DNA of 64,000 bases, taken from positions 1-64,000 of the forward strand of contig NZ_JAJEKE010000017.1 of assembly GCF_024363565.1 (NCBI RefSeq). The letters are read 5' to 3'. Of this stretch, positions 44,521 to 53,421 are shown in pieces. Source of the stretch: Lutispora saccharofermentans (GTDB taxonomy: Bacteria; Bacillota; Clostridia; Lutisporales; Lutisporaceae). How positions within the stretch are numbered: the first letter of the stretch is position 1; the number at the start of each line of letters is the position of its first letter. The position numbers were made by a program, and so were the translations under genes. Below the pieces are notes generated by a model. The model saw only the letters and a program-made list of their open reading frames with translations, ran no database searches and was not told the DNA's origin.

Positions 44521-45564
44521 CTATTCGCCACCTCCTGCTTTCGTTAGAGCATATAGTATAACTCCATTTTGAACAATAATTCTTACTACCTCAGACAAGC
44601 TGCCTACAGGCAGTAAACCGTTAATAACCGGCAGCGATATGGCCAATAATGACTGAAAAATGATGACTCCTGATATAACATTTCCTATGCTTGCCTTTTT
44701 AATGCTTGCACCGCCTATTAGTATAGCAGAAATAGCCAAAAACGGCATATTCAACGGAGCAGTATATAATTGGATAAATCCATAGCTCTGACCGTATACC
44801 AGTATGCCTACGGCTCCTAAAACCATAGATAATACTGTACCGATAGTTCTCTGTCTATCCACATTAATACCGGAAGCTTCGGCAAATTTCGGATTATCTC
44901 CTGCCGCCACCATGGCTGCTCCTGTCTTAGATCTTAAGAATAACCACATGAGACAGCAACATAGTCCAAAGAACACAAAGGTTCCTAACGGTATAACTTG
45001 GCCCATTATTTTTATGTTGCCAAGCTCATCCAATACTTTACCATATCTGTTTGTAAGAGAAATAGTAGATCTGAGGCCTTTTCCTCCTATGGCCCATATC
45101 ATTTCAGGGTTTTTAAAAGGTATGATCAACCAGCCTATACACATAAGAGATACAACAGAGTATCCCATATAAGTGCCTACAGTCATTTCGTCACCCTTTA
45201 CCCTATTTAGGATTATTGAATAAATCAATCCAGCAATAACTGAGATTGGAATCGCAATGAGTATTGCAGTCATAAAAGCGGACATACCTGTCATATTTAA
45301 TTCTATTGATATACAGCCCGCTAATGCACCGCAAATCATTCCTATGGACAATGCAAAATTCGGTCCGGTTCCGGACACAATACACGGCACCATTGCCAAC
45401 ACCAATATGCTATTCTGCCCAATCCTTATCAATGCAGTACAAATCAACCCAAATATATCTTGCTTCAAAAAAAACGCTGTTATCAAAAGAAGCATTAAAA
45501 AAAGCGTACAATAGACTTTAGGATGTCCAAATCTTTCGATAGAATTCTTCCATAAATTCTTCAT
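44521..45564 (-). CDS. ABC transporter permease (BMP/ribose-like importer), subunit 1
   Basis: 347 residues, about nine helices, same BPD_transp_2 superfamily (NFALSIGMICGALAGCISIE, AAGDNPKFAEASGINVDRQR). The sequence GDNPKFAEASGINVDRQRT corresponds to the cytoplasmic coupling loop and is echoed in the second permease (GQDIHIADVAGINVDKTR), so the two are divergent paralogues making a heterodimeric channel. Begins directly after the ATPase stop. Confidence 0.88.
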   Translation of the reverse strand: MKNLWKNSIERFGHPKVYCTLFLMLLLITAFFLKQDIFGLICTALIRIGQNSILVLAMVPCIVSGTGPNFALSIGMICGALAGCISIELNMTGMSAFMTAILIAIPISVIAGLIYSIILNRVKGDEMTVGTYMGYSVVSLMCIGWLIIPFKNPEMIWAIGGKGLRSTISLTNRYGKVLDELGNIKIMGQVIPLGTFVFFGLCCCLMWLFLRSKTGAAMVAAGDNPKFAEASGINVDRQRTIGTVLSMVLGAVGILVYGQSYGFIQLYTAPLNMPFLAISAILIGGASIKKASIGNVISGVIIFQSLLAISLPVINGLLPVGSLSEVVRIIVQNGVILYALTKAGGGE

Positions 45565-47187
45565 CTAGATTACCTCCTTTGCATGTGCGCCAGGCTTGCC
45601 TGCCATCATGAGGCCGAAATCCACATCTGAGTCCTGAGGATCTAATATACCTTGCAGTTTTCCATCATATATCAATGCTATCCTATCGCATATCGATCTT
45701 AATTCGCCCAATTCACTTGAAGTCATTACTATTGTCATCCCCTGCTCTTCATTCAACTTAATCAATAAATCCAAAACCAGCTTCTTTGCACCGATATCTA
45801 TACCTCTTGTAGGCTCCGATACAAACAATATCTCAGGTTCTAACGTCAAAGCCCTTGCAATGCAGACCTTTTGCTGGTTCCCACCGCTCAAGCGTCTTGT
45901 ATATTGCGTAGGTCCTGTACATCTTATATCAAGCTCCTTAATATACTTGTTTGCGTGTTTTCTTATCTTCTTTTCATCCATCATCTTGAATGCTTTTATT
46001 CCTAATAATGGCTTCAAAAAGCCATCCTTTATCTGCATGCTTGTCATTACAATATTCATTTCTATAGAAGTATCCAGAAGCAATCCAACACCCCTTCTAT
46101 CCTCCGAAACAAAAGCAAGCTTATTTTCTATAGATTTTCTGGGATTGTTAAGTTCAATAAGCTGTCCATTTTTATAAACTTCTCCTGTTGACCTGTATAA
46201 TCCCATAATTCCGTTGGCCAGGCCTATTTTCCCCTGCCCTGCCAATCCGCCGATTCCCAGTATCTCACCTCTTCTTATATCAAGGCTTACTCCTCTTACG
46301 CTTTCTCCGGGCATATATACATAAAGATCCTTTATGGACATGATAGCATCTTCACTGTCACTTGAGGCTCTGTTATTTGTTCTCTCAATTCTTTCTATCT
46401 TTCGGCCAACCATTAGCTGAGCAATCTTTTCCATAGTCGTATCTTTCTTGGCCATTGAAGCTACCTGCTCACCATCGCGAAGGATTGAAATAGTGTCTGA
46501 AACCGCAATGACCTCGTCAAGCCTATGAGTAATAAATAATATGCCAATGCCTTTTGCCGCAAGCCTTTTCATAGCTTCCAGAAGCTTCTCCGCTTCGCTT
46601 TCCGCCAGTACAGCCGTAGGTTCGTCAAATACCAGCAGCTTAATATTCTCTTTGTCAATCTCCCTTGCAATTTCTACAAACTGCATATAGCCTACCGGCA
46701 GTCCTGCAATGGGCAGCCAATCATCTACAGTCATTCCTAACTCTTTCAATGCTTTCCGTGCATCTTTTCTCATAGCTTCTACATCCAATGTTTTCAACAT
46801 AGGGCTGATAAGTTTGCTTACAGGATTCGCCTTAAGTATCTCACGGTTTAGCTTAATATTCTCCGTGATCGTGAAGCCCGGCATCAGCATGAACTCTTGG
46901 TGCACCATGCCTATACCTAATTCTATAGCATCATTAGGTGATTTAATGTCAATTTCTTTTCCATCCAGTAAGACCTTGCCCTTATAGCCGCCTGTATTCT
47001 TTATTACAGGCATACCGAAAATAATATTCATAAGAGTAGACTTCCCGGCACCGTTTTCACCTACAATGGCATGTATCTCCCCAGCTTTTACTTTCAAATT
47101 TATACCTTTTAGAACACTGTTCCCAAAATACTCTTTTTCTATATTTCTTAGTTCAAGAACATACTGTGATTTATTTGTATCCTCCAT
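45565..47187 (-). CDS. Sugar/nucleoside-type ABC transporter ATPase (double domain)
   Basis: 540 residues with two ATPase halves, as in RbsA/MglA. First half: Walker A VGENGAGKSTLMN, Walker B LLVFDEPTAVLAESE, H-loop LFITHRLD. Second half: Walker A position GLAGQGKIGLANG (degenerate, usual for this family), signature RLSGGNQQKVCIA and Walker B LFVSEPTRGID (Ser-Glu). AAGGAGGGAGG precedes the ATG. It follows the DUF3798 lipoprotein gene across a large palindrome. Confidence 0.93.
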   Translation of the reverse strand: MEDTNKSQYVLELRNIEKEYFGNSVLKGINLKVKAGEIHAIVGENGAGKSTLMNIIFGMPVIKNTGGYKGKVLLDGKEIDIKSPNDAIELGIGMVHQEFMLMPGFTITENIKLNREILKANPVSKLISPMLKTLDVEAMRKDARKALKELGMTVDDWLPIAGLPVGYMQFVEIAREIDKENIKLLVFDEPTAVLAESEAEKLLEAMKRLAAKGIGILFITHRLDEVIAVSDTISILRDGEQVASMAKKDTTMEKIAQLMVGRKIERIERTNNRASSDSEDAIMSIKDLYVYMPGESVRGVSLDIRRGEILGIGGLAGQGKIGLANGIMGLYRSTGEVYKNGQLIELNNPRKSIENKLAFVSEDRRGVGLLLDTSIEMNIVMTSMQIKDGFLKPLLGIKAFKMMDEKKIRKHANKYIKELDIRCTGPTQYTRRLSGGNQQKVCIARALTLEPEILFVSEPTRGIDIGAKKLVLDLLIKLNEEQGMTIVMTSSELGELRSICDRIALIYDGKLQGILDPQDSDVDFGLMMAGKPGAHAKEVI

Positions 47188-47247
47188 TTATTTCCTCCTC
47201 CCTTCAAATCAGCAATGATCAATATCTTAATAAATATGTATAAATGG

Positions 47248-47291
47248 ATATCATATAAGGCTGCCGTTTAAACGGCAACCTTATATGATAT
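47248..47291 (-). terminator. 44-bp palindrome between lipoprotein gene and ABC ATPase gene
   Basis: Arms of 22 bases around GTTTAAAC with a single C/A mismatch. No T-run follows on the minus strand. Its location after a binding-protein gene suits an intra-operon hairpin that lowers or shields transcription of the channel genes relative to the binding protein. Confidence 0.55.
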
Positions 47292-47329
47292 TAAGCTGAA
47301 TTCATACTACCTATAGGATTTAGAATTTT

Positions 47330-48511
47330 TTAGAATGTTATATAATCAGCAAGCACTAGATAGAAATTTTCTTGAACTACTGTTTTATTATCTTTATCTG
47401 CTGTTTTGTAGTTATCAAAGTAAATCTTATAGCCCTCTGATACCTCATCAAAGCATTTATGCAATGCCTCCGGATCATTTCTATCTTTCAATTGTCCTTC
47501 ACAATACATTCTGCCATATTCAACAAAAGCTGCGGTAGAAACCATTGCAAGCGGGAAAGCATATGATGAGAACCTTCCCGAAACACCGGCTTCAGCCAGC
47601 TTTGCTTTAATCTGTTCAACCATGTATTCGGAGTCTCCGCTATGCCCTTCAACTGATATGCCTAACGCACCAGGATAGCCGTGGAATGGGCTGGGGCAGC
47701 ATTGCTGAGCATTTATGGCTCCTTGTTCAACACATGACTTTATTAAAGGCTCCTGCATGCCGCAGTTTGTGCTGAAGAAATTGGTATCCTTACCGTATTC
47801 GGCAACCTTTCTCGGAACATCTTCCAGTATAAATTGCTGTGCTCCTGTAATGCTAGCATCACCTGCCGGGTCTGGAGCTGTGGCGTCAACAAACTTTATT
47901 CCCAGTCTTTCGCACTCGGATACTATTATCTCTCTCCTCTGTACGATAAGCGGATAAGACATATGTCTTGGAAAAGAGTAATGTATAAATGTCTTTGCTC
48001 CAAGCTTCTTTGCTTGTTCAACAATTTTATACCCCTGTGCTACTTCATCTCCATTAATAATGACATCGGCTTTAGCGGCAATGATATCCGTTTCACCGGG
48101 CTGATAAGCTAAAATCAAAACATCCGGCCTGGCCTCTCTAACCTTTTCAAATGCCGCCGCTGCGCCTTGAACCGCTTGATTCATGATCAGGACCTTGACA
48201 TCGGGATCTGATACTAAACCAACTGCATTAGAAATAAGTGTCTCCTGCTCTGTTGTAAATGAATCTGGATAAGTCTGTGAAACAATCATACCCGGGTATT
48301 TTTTAGCTGCAGCTTCCATGGATCTGAACTCTTCTTCGTTTTGAGACACTGTTCCTGTGTAAATAGCAATTTTGTATTTCGGTGCTGCAGCAGTTTCCCC
48401 TGAGCTCGCTGGTTGTTCTGCTCCACCGTTTGCCGGTTCTGCCGGCTTGGCGCATCCGACAATACTGAGTACCATTACAATGGTCAGTACTAAAGCTAAT
48501 ACCTTTTTCAA
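47330..48511 (-). CDS. DUF3798 family lipoprotein (ABC substrate-binding protein)
   Basis: About 393 residues. The N-terminus, MKKVLALVLTIVMVLSIVGC, has a lipoprotein signal peptide with the lipobox ending at the cysteine. After a Ser/Gly/Glu-rich linker comes a DUF3798 domain with a periplasmic-binding fold feel (KIAIYTGTVSQNEEEFRSME, VLIMNQAVQGAAAAF). Encoded with a ribose-type ATPase and two permeases, so it is most likely the binding protein of that importer; substrate unknown. TTG start at 48511, 6 bases after GGAGGGG; an ATG at 48526 overlaps that site. Confidence 0.87.
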   Translation of the reverse strand: MKKVLALVLTIVMVLSIVGCAKPAEPANGGAEQPASSGETAAAPKYKIAIYTGTVSQNEEEFRSMEAAAKKYPGMIVSQTYPDSFTTEQETLISNAVGLVSDPDVKVLIMNQAVQGAAAAFEKVREARPDVLILAYQPGETDIIAAKADVIINGDEVAQGYKIVEQAKKLGAKTFIHYSFPRHMSYPLIVQRREIIVSECERLGIKFVDATAPDPAGDASITGAQQFILEDVPRKVAEYGKDTNFFSTNCGMQEPLIKSCVEQGAINAQQCCPSPFHGYPGALGISVEGHSGDSEYMVEQIKAKLAEAGVSGRFSSYAFPLAMVSTAAFVEYGRMYCEGQLKDRNDPEALHKCFDEVSEGYKIYFDNYKTADKDNKTVVQENFYLVLADYITF

Positions 48512-48856
48512 TAGATTCCCCTCCATTTAAACATTTTTATTAGTCTGAAAAACACTGCTTTTCAGATGCTAATCATTATAAATATATGCTCATGAATCAT
48601 ATAAAACGCTATCTCCTCTGAACAAAAATATGGAAGAAAAATTGTTTATTAATATATATTTGTAATTTCGTTAATTATCAGACTATTCCTATTTTTATAA
48701 CATATTTCTCTGAAGTTTTTGGAAATAAAAAATATATGCTTTCAACAAAATGGAAATTTGAAGAAGAGTATCTTATTGATAGATGCAAAAAGTCAGAATA
48801 GAACTGCTGGAAGACGCATTCTTAACACATATCTTGCAGCAGCTCCATAATTGAAT
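48512..48856. other. AT-rich intergenic region between the DUF3798 gene and the response regulator gene
   Basis: No convincing gene. A TATAAT-like box lies near 48575-48580 on the minus strand, but no good -35 was found. The response-regulator terminator (48785-48844) occupies the far end. A transcription start for the importer is expected here, and it is a natural place for the neighbouring response regulator to bind. Confidence 0.4.
48785..48844 (-). terminator. Terminator-like hairpin after the response regulator gene
   Basis: Arms 48832-48844 and 48802-48814 pair over 13 positions with one C/C mismatch, followed on the minus strand by a T-containing tract (CTTTTTGC). Confidence 0.5.
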
Positions 48857-49492
48857 TTATAGTAACTTGTATTTATTCTTAGGTCTGCCTATTTGTCCAT
48901 AGATAGGAACAATCTCAATCTTTTTTTCCTCAATCATATATGATATATATCTGTGTACAGTCTGATATGCCAGATTAAGGCCGCTGGTTATATCATCAAT
49001 TGTAAGCCCTTTATCTTGCTCCCTGAAGTAATCATATATAATATTTAAGGTAGCAGGGCTTATTCCTTTATCAACATATATTTGATGCACTTCTTTAGTA
49101 AGTTGTTTTTGTATTTCATTAATTCTAAGGTTTACTTTTATCCGTGAAATCAAATCTGGAGATTTAATCGGTTTTATGGCAAAATCAGTTGCACCTGCAG
49201 CAATTAATCTTTCTGATGTCTCCTGATTTTCATCAACAGTCAGCACCAGGATTGATACTGCATTGTCCGTTTCACGGATTTTCTTTACCGTAGTCAATCC
49301 ATCCCAGTCTGCCATATGATAATCCACTATAACCAGATTAGGCTTATATATCTTATACAGTTTATATCCTTTCCTGCCGCCTGATGCCGTGACAGCGTCC
49401 CACCCCCCATATATACATATTTCTTTTAGAGTATAAAGAATATCAGCTTCATCGTCTATTATTAAGATTCTAGGCACATTTTCTCTTTTCAA
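48857..49492 (-). CDS. Response regulator with CitB/DcuR-like DNA-binding domain
   Basis: About 211 residues. Receiver domain: acidic pair IIDDEAD, phospho-acceptor Asp57 (LVIVDYHMADWD), Thr in LVLTVDENQE and Lys in FAIKPIKSPDL. The C-terminal part (TIDDITSGLNLAYQTVHRYI, YGQIGRPKNKYKL) matches the helix-turn-helix of CitB/DcuR/DctR-type regulators, whose usual partners are CitA-like kinases; the kinase here is of another type. TTG start at 49492 with GAGGTG 6 bases upstream. Lies directly upstream of the DUF3798 importer, a likely target. Confidence 0.9.
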   Translation of the reverse strand: MKRENVPRILIIDDEADILYTLKEICIYGGWDAVTASGGRKGYKLYKIYKPNLVIVDYHMADWDGLTTVKKIRETDNAVSILVLTVDENQETSERLIAAGATDFAIKPIKSPDLISRIKVNLRINEIQKQLTKEVHQIYVDKGISPATLNIIYDYFREQDKGLTIDDITSGLNLAYQTVHRYISYMIEEKKIEIVPIYGQIGRPKNKYKLL

Positions 49493-49508
49493 CAGAATCA
49501 CCTCAATT

Positions 49509-50918
49509 CTAAATATTCATAGGCTTGTATAGCGACTTTTCGTAAAATTCAAAGGAAGGCAGGAAGATAGCAACTGTTGTTCCTATGTCCACCTGACTAT
49601 GAATTTCTATTCTTCCCCCATTGTCCTCAAAGATACTTTTGGCAAACGGGAGGCCCAAGCCTGAAGTATCGTTTGTCGAGTAGCCTATCTCCCATACCCG
49701 ATCAAGCTCTGACTCCTTTATGCCTATACCGTTGTCTTGAATCATTATATTAATTCCTTCCTCTGCTTGCTTTACGTCCATGTTTATTATTTTATAGGGA
49801 TGCTTGCATGGTACGAAAATTGCATTCTCCAGTATATTAATAACTGCTCTGGCAATCAAAATCTTATTTATATATACATCTGAAAGCTCATCGTCAACAC
49901 TGATTTTAAATCTTATTTCTTCATCCTCTAGAGGCAGCTGTGCCCTTATATAGCTTATCAGTTCTTCAGTCTTCAATCTCTGGCGGGAATCCTCATAAAG
50001 AAAACTTGATATCATTTCACTCATCTTTGTTACCGAACTTTCAATGCGCTCGCTGTACTCTTTCAGCTTTACGTTACTGCTTTTCGAGAGTATTAGAGAG
50101 TTCAAGCCTCTGATCGTTACCAATGGCGTCTTTAAATCATGCACTAAAGACTTCACCTCTTTATATACCCGGTTTTCCAAAGCCTTTGCTCTCATATTTC
50201 TAATTTCGCTTTCTTTTTCGTAATTTTCTCTCATAATGCGTATATTCTTTGAGCTGATCATAAAGAGAGTAGCAGTTATAAAAGCGGATATGATAAAGGG
50301 CAGAAAAAATGCAAATCCGGAAAAATTCAAAACTGCAGCAGCATTTAGGTATATGCCTGTTATCTTGATGCTATAAGGAATATCGCTTTGCCCAAAAAGA
50401 TATATTGAAAAAAAAGGCATAATATTTAACCAGTTGAAAGCAAAAAAAAACTGTATAGAAACTATAAAAACCTGAATGAAACTATTTGTTTCTCCAAATA
50501 ATTTCTCAAAAAGCATTAATATTATAAAAAGCGCCATTATTGTTGACACAGGTTCCCAGGATATTTTGAATATTAGAGAATCCATCCAATGTAAAACAAT
50601 AACGGCAATCGAAGATACAAGAAATTTATCAAAAGCGGTTAAGCAGTACCTGAGTTTTGAATGAAATATTACCAGCATGATTCCCATAAAAATAAATGTG
50701 CTTTGGATTGCATTCAGAAAATTAGCTTTAGCCGATCCAAGAATGAGATGACCGCTGTCTCCTGTATTGATGGCATCCCGTATCTTTATGATTATATTAA
50801 ACCAGATTTGCTCTGTATAGACAGGGAAAAGTAAGCCGAGGCAAATAAGTAAAAAACCCGCAGTCAGAAATAGCCTGGCATGCTTAATCTCACTGACCTT
50901 TATTCCGCTATTTATCAT
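49509..50918 (-). CDS. Multi-pass membrane sensor histidine kinase
   Basis: 469 residues. About six or seven helices (residues 15-222) with no sizeable extracellular domain, then a coiled segment, a HisKA-like helix with His260 (SLVHDLKTPLVTIRGL), and HATPase boxes N (AVINILENAIF), G1 (IQDNGIGI) and G2 (TSGLGLPFAK). With so little outside the membrane, it may sense through a partner, for instance the extracytoplasmic proteins encoded just upstream (DUF6305 and the OppA-like protein). Precedes its response regulator by 7 bases before the long frame, 16 before the chosen start. Confidence 0.9.
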   Translation of the reverse strand: MINSGIKVSEIKHARLFLTAGFLLICLGLLFPVYTEQIWFNIIIKIRDAINTGDSGHLILGSAKANFLNAIQSTFIFMGIMLVIFHSKLRYCLTAFDKFLVSSIAVIVLHWMDSLIFKISWEPVSTIMALFIILMLFEKLFGETNSFIQVFIVSIQFFFAFNWLNIMPFFSIYLFGQSDIPYSIKITGIYLNAAAVLNFSGFAFFLPFIISAFITATLFMISSKNIRIMRENYEKESEIRNMRAKALENRVYKEVKSLVHDLKTPLVTIRGLNSLILSKSSNVKLKEYSERIESSVTKMSEMISSFLYEDSRQRLKTEELISYIRAQLPLEDEEIRFKISVDDELSDVYINKILIARAVINILENAIFVPCKHPYKIINMDVKQAEEGINIMIQDNGIGIKESELDRVWEIGYSTNDTSGLGLPFAKSIFEDNGGRIEIHSQVDIGTTVAIFLPSFEFYEKSLYKPMNI

Positions 50919-50962
50919 AATACTACCACTTCCATTCGCTTTTTATAGGGAATAATTGTTGA

Positions 50963-51556
50963 TTACCGGAAAGCAGAAGCAAAGGGTTCGATGATATCAT
51001 TTACCTTGTCAACCAGAGTCAACGGGATATCTTCATCTTTTGTAAGCTCAATCAAAATGCTCTCCTTGCTTGACTTGCGCAAGCCTATGAAATAATCTGT
51101 TCCGGGACCTATAAGCCTTATCATCTGTTCAGTTCTGTTGTCGAGCTGCTCTCCGCCCATTACTATGGTAAGAACCTTTAAATCATCATTTTTGGCCTTC
51201 TCCAAAAGTTTATCAATACGCTCTATTTCTTCTTCATAGCTTATATTCTGAAGCTTCATGCCTAACGAGCTATATCCTATAACAAATACTATCGTATTAA
51301 CCTCTTTTAAATCTGTGTCTCTAGCCTGAGGCATAAAAAAGCTTCGAAGCATTAATTGATTTGATATGTCGTGAATTATGTATGAGTCCGTGCTTTGTCC
51401 TGCAGAAATAATAGCAATGGGAGTCTTTGCTATCGGACGAGGCAGACCTGGAAGTGTGAATATTTTTGTATTATTTTTATCTTTGAATGGCATATTTATG
51501 ATTATTGATGCAAAAAGTGCTGCGAATAACACAACCCGAAGAAACTTTCTTTTCAT
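50963..51556 (-). CDS. DUF6305 family exported protein
   Basis: 197 residues. An N-terminal hydrophobic segment (about 6-23: VVLFAALFASIIINMPF) acts as signal or anchor. The rest (TPIAIISAGQSTDSYIIHDI, VFVIGYSSLGMKLQ, GLRKSSKESILIELTKDED) fits DUF6305, an exported clostridial family of unknown function; the Rossmann-like alternation and Gly-Gln-Ser turn suggest ligand binding. Lies between the OppA-like gene and the kinase in one operon. Confidence 0.75.
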   Translation of the reverse strand: MKRKFLRVVLFAALFASIIINMPFKDKNNTKIFTLPGLPRPIAKTPIAIISAGQSTDSYIIHDISNQLMLRSFFMPQARDTDLKEVNTIVFVIGYSSLGMKLQNISYEEEIERIDKLLEKAKNDDLKVLTIVMGGEQLDNRTEQMIRLIGPGTDYFIGLRKSSKESILIELTKDEDIPLTLVDKVNDIIEPFASAFR

Positions 51557-51578
51557 TTCCTAAACTCCAACCTTTTCA

Positions 51579-53216
51579 CTATTCTGAAGCAAGCTCGACA
51601 TTCTCTAATGACTCTATACCTGTCATGCTGGGTACATATCCCCTAACCGACAATCGTGATGCCATCACCGGCATAGTGTGTACCAAAGGAACTGAAGGAG
51701 CTTCATAATTCACTATTTCCTGTAAGCTTCTATATAGGCTCCTTCGAAAAACCATATTTGTGGTTTCTCTTGCCTGTATTAACAATTGATCAGCTTCTTT
51801 GCTTTTATATAAAGAGTAATTAGCGGCAAATCCCGGCTTTGCATTCTCCGATGCAAACATAGTATATAAGAAATTATCCGGATCAGCATAATCGCCTGTC
51901 CAACCGATAAGTGCAATTTCATGTTCTCCGTTGCGTATCCTTGTCAAGTATTCATCCCAGTTAAACACCTTTATTTCTGCGTAGATACCGACTTGCTTCA
52001 AACTCTCCTTTACAAACTCTGCCACTTGCAAAGGCTTTGGGAAGTAGTCACGGGCCGCATCCATCACCCATAATGTGGTTTTGAAACCGTTAGGAAACCC
52101 TGCCTCCTGCATAAGCTTTCGGGATTTATCCGGGTCATATTCGTAAGTCTTCAAATTGTTATTGTAGCCCCAAAGAGACGGTGGAATATAGGTTGCTGCC
52201 GGTTTAGCAAAATTATCAAATACATCGTTAACAAGCTTTTCCTTGTCTATTGCATGATTGATGGCAACTCTTACATCTCGCTTATTAAAAGGAAATCTTT
52301 CATTGTTCATCGCTATATAGCCTACATTGAAGCTGGGCCTCAAATACAAATGCAAATTTGGATCATATTTGACTTCTGCGATATCAACCGGGCTCAGATA
52401 ATCCGCAATGTGGATTGAACCCTGCTTCAATTCCTCCAATCTGTCTTTGTTTCCCGGAATAACCCTGAACTCTATTTCTTTAACTTTAGCCCTTCCGTTC
52501 CAGTACTTATCATTTCTTTCAAGAATGATACTCTTATTGTGCTCCCAGCTTTTTAAAAGGAAGGGGCCTGTACCAACCGGATGTTTGAATAAATCCTCAT
52601 TATGCTCCTTTATAGCTTCAGGGCTGGCTATTCCAAATGCCGGCATGGCCAATGCATTTAAAAATGGTGCATATGGTTTGTTAAGCTTTATTTCTAACGA
52701 ATGATTTGAAAGTGCTTTTACACTATCTACAAATCCGGGGAAACCCCCAAAAACTGTATTCCAATAACTGAATTTACCGTTATGATAGGGATTATCTTTA
52801 TCCATCCATCTATGAAAGTTAAAGCAAACAGCACTGGCATTGAAATCAGTTCCATCGTGAAAACGGATCCCCTCGCGCAGCTTAAATACCCAGGTCAATC
52901 CATCTTCACTGGAATTCCAGCTCTCAGCGAGACATGGTATGATCCTGCCTTCATTCTTTTCATATTTTACCAAAGTCTCAAATATATTTACTGTTACCTT
53001 AAAGGAATTCATTTCTGTTGTGCTTGCAGGATCCAAGGTCACTGAATCATTGGCACGTCCAATGATCAACCTTTGATTTGTATTATTTGTACTGCCTGCT
53101 GTATTCACAATCGGAGCTTTTTTTACGGGTGCATAATTAAATAATGCAAATATGACAGCTATAATAATAGCAATAGATGCAGGAAGCATTAGAGATGAGT
53201 TGTTATCTCTATCCAA
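51579..53216 (-). CDS. OppA/DppA-like substrate-binding protein with a membrane anchor, no lipobox
   Basis: 545 residues of the SBP_bac_5 family: LAESWNSSEDGLTWVFKLRE, GIRFHDGTDFNASAV, HPVGTGPFLLKSWE and WTGDYADPDNFL are characteristic. The N-terminus is a plain hydrophobic helix (about 10-28: LPASIAIIIAVIFALFNYAP) without a lipobox cysteine, so it is probably anchored by the helix itself. No oligopeptide permease or ATPase is adjacent; the next genes encode DUF6305, a histidine kinase and a response regulator. A sensory binding protein is a reasonable reading. TTG start with GGGGGGTG 6 bases upstream. Confidence 0.87.
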   Translation of the reverse strand: MDRDNNSSLMLPASIAIIIAVIFALFNYAPVKKAPIVNTAGSTNNTNQRLIIGRANDSVTLDPASTTEMNSFKVTVNIFETLVKYEKNEGRIIPCLAESWNSSEDGLTWVFKLREGIRFHDGTDFNASAVCFNFHRWMDKDNPYHNGKFSYWNTVFGGFPGFVDSVKALSNHSLEIKLNKPYAPFLNALAMPAFGIASPEAIKEHNEDLFKHPVGTGPFLLKSWEHNKSIILERNDKYWNGRAKVKEIEFRVIPGNKDRLEELKQGSIHIADYLSPVDIAEVKYDPNLHLYLRPSFNVGYIAMNNERFPFNKRDVRVAINHAIDKEKLVNDVFDNFAKPAATYIPPSLWGYNNNLKTYEYDPDKSRKLMQEAGFPNGFKTTLWVMDAARDYFPKPLQVAEFVKESLKQVGIYAEIKVFNWDEYLTRIRNGEHEIALIGWTGDYADPDNFLYTMFASENAKPGFAANYSLYKSKEADQLLIQARETTNMVFRRSLYRSLQEIVNYEAPSVPLVHTMPVMASRLSVRGYVPSMTGIESLENVELASE

Positions 53217-53349
53217 ATCTTCACCCCCCGTAAAAAATCTTACCTGTTATCCTTCAATAAATTATTAGCTCCTTAGAAATGTCTGTAATATGATTTTAGC
53301 CTAAAAGTATGTAAAAATCAAAATATTCTTTATATTATTACTGCTTCGA

Positions 53350-53392
53350 CATAAAATAAGCAAGTAAAACATTTTCATGTCCTACTTGCTTA
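53350..53392 (-). terminator. Rho-independent terminator of thrS
   Basis: TAAGCAAGTA and TACTTGCTTA form a 10-bp stem (53357-53392), followed by TTTTAT on the minus strand, 30 bases after the thrS stop. Confidence 0.8.
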
Positions 53393-53421
53393 TAAATGCA
53401 GCTAAAAATTTTAACTAATAT

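Noticed and set aside
51579..53216. OppA-like protein as the binding protein of the pheT-zapA transporter block
   Set aside because: It is 16 kb away, in an operon with a two-component system, and lacks a lipobox; a functional link cannot be excluded but is not supported.
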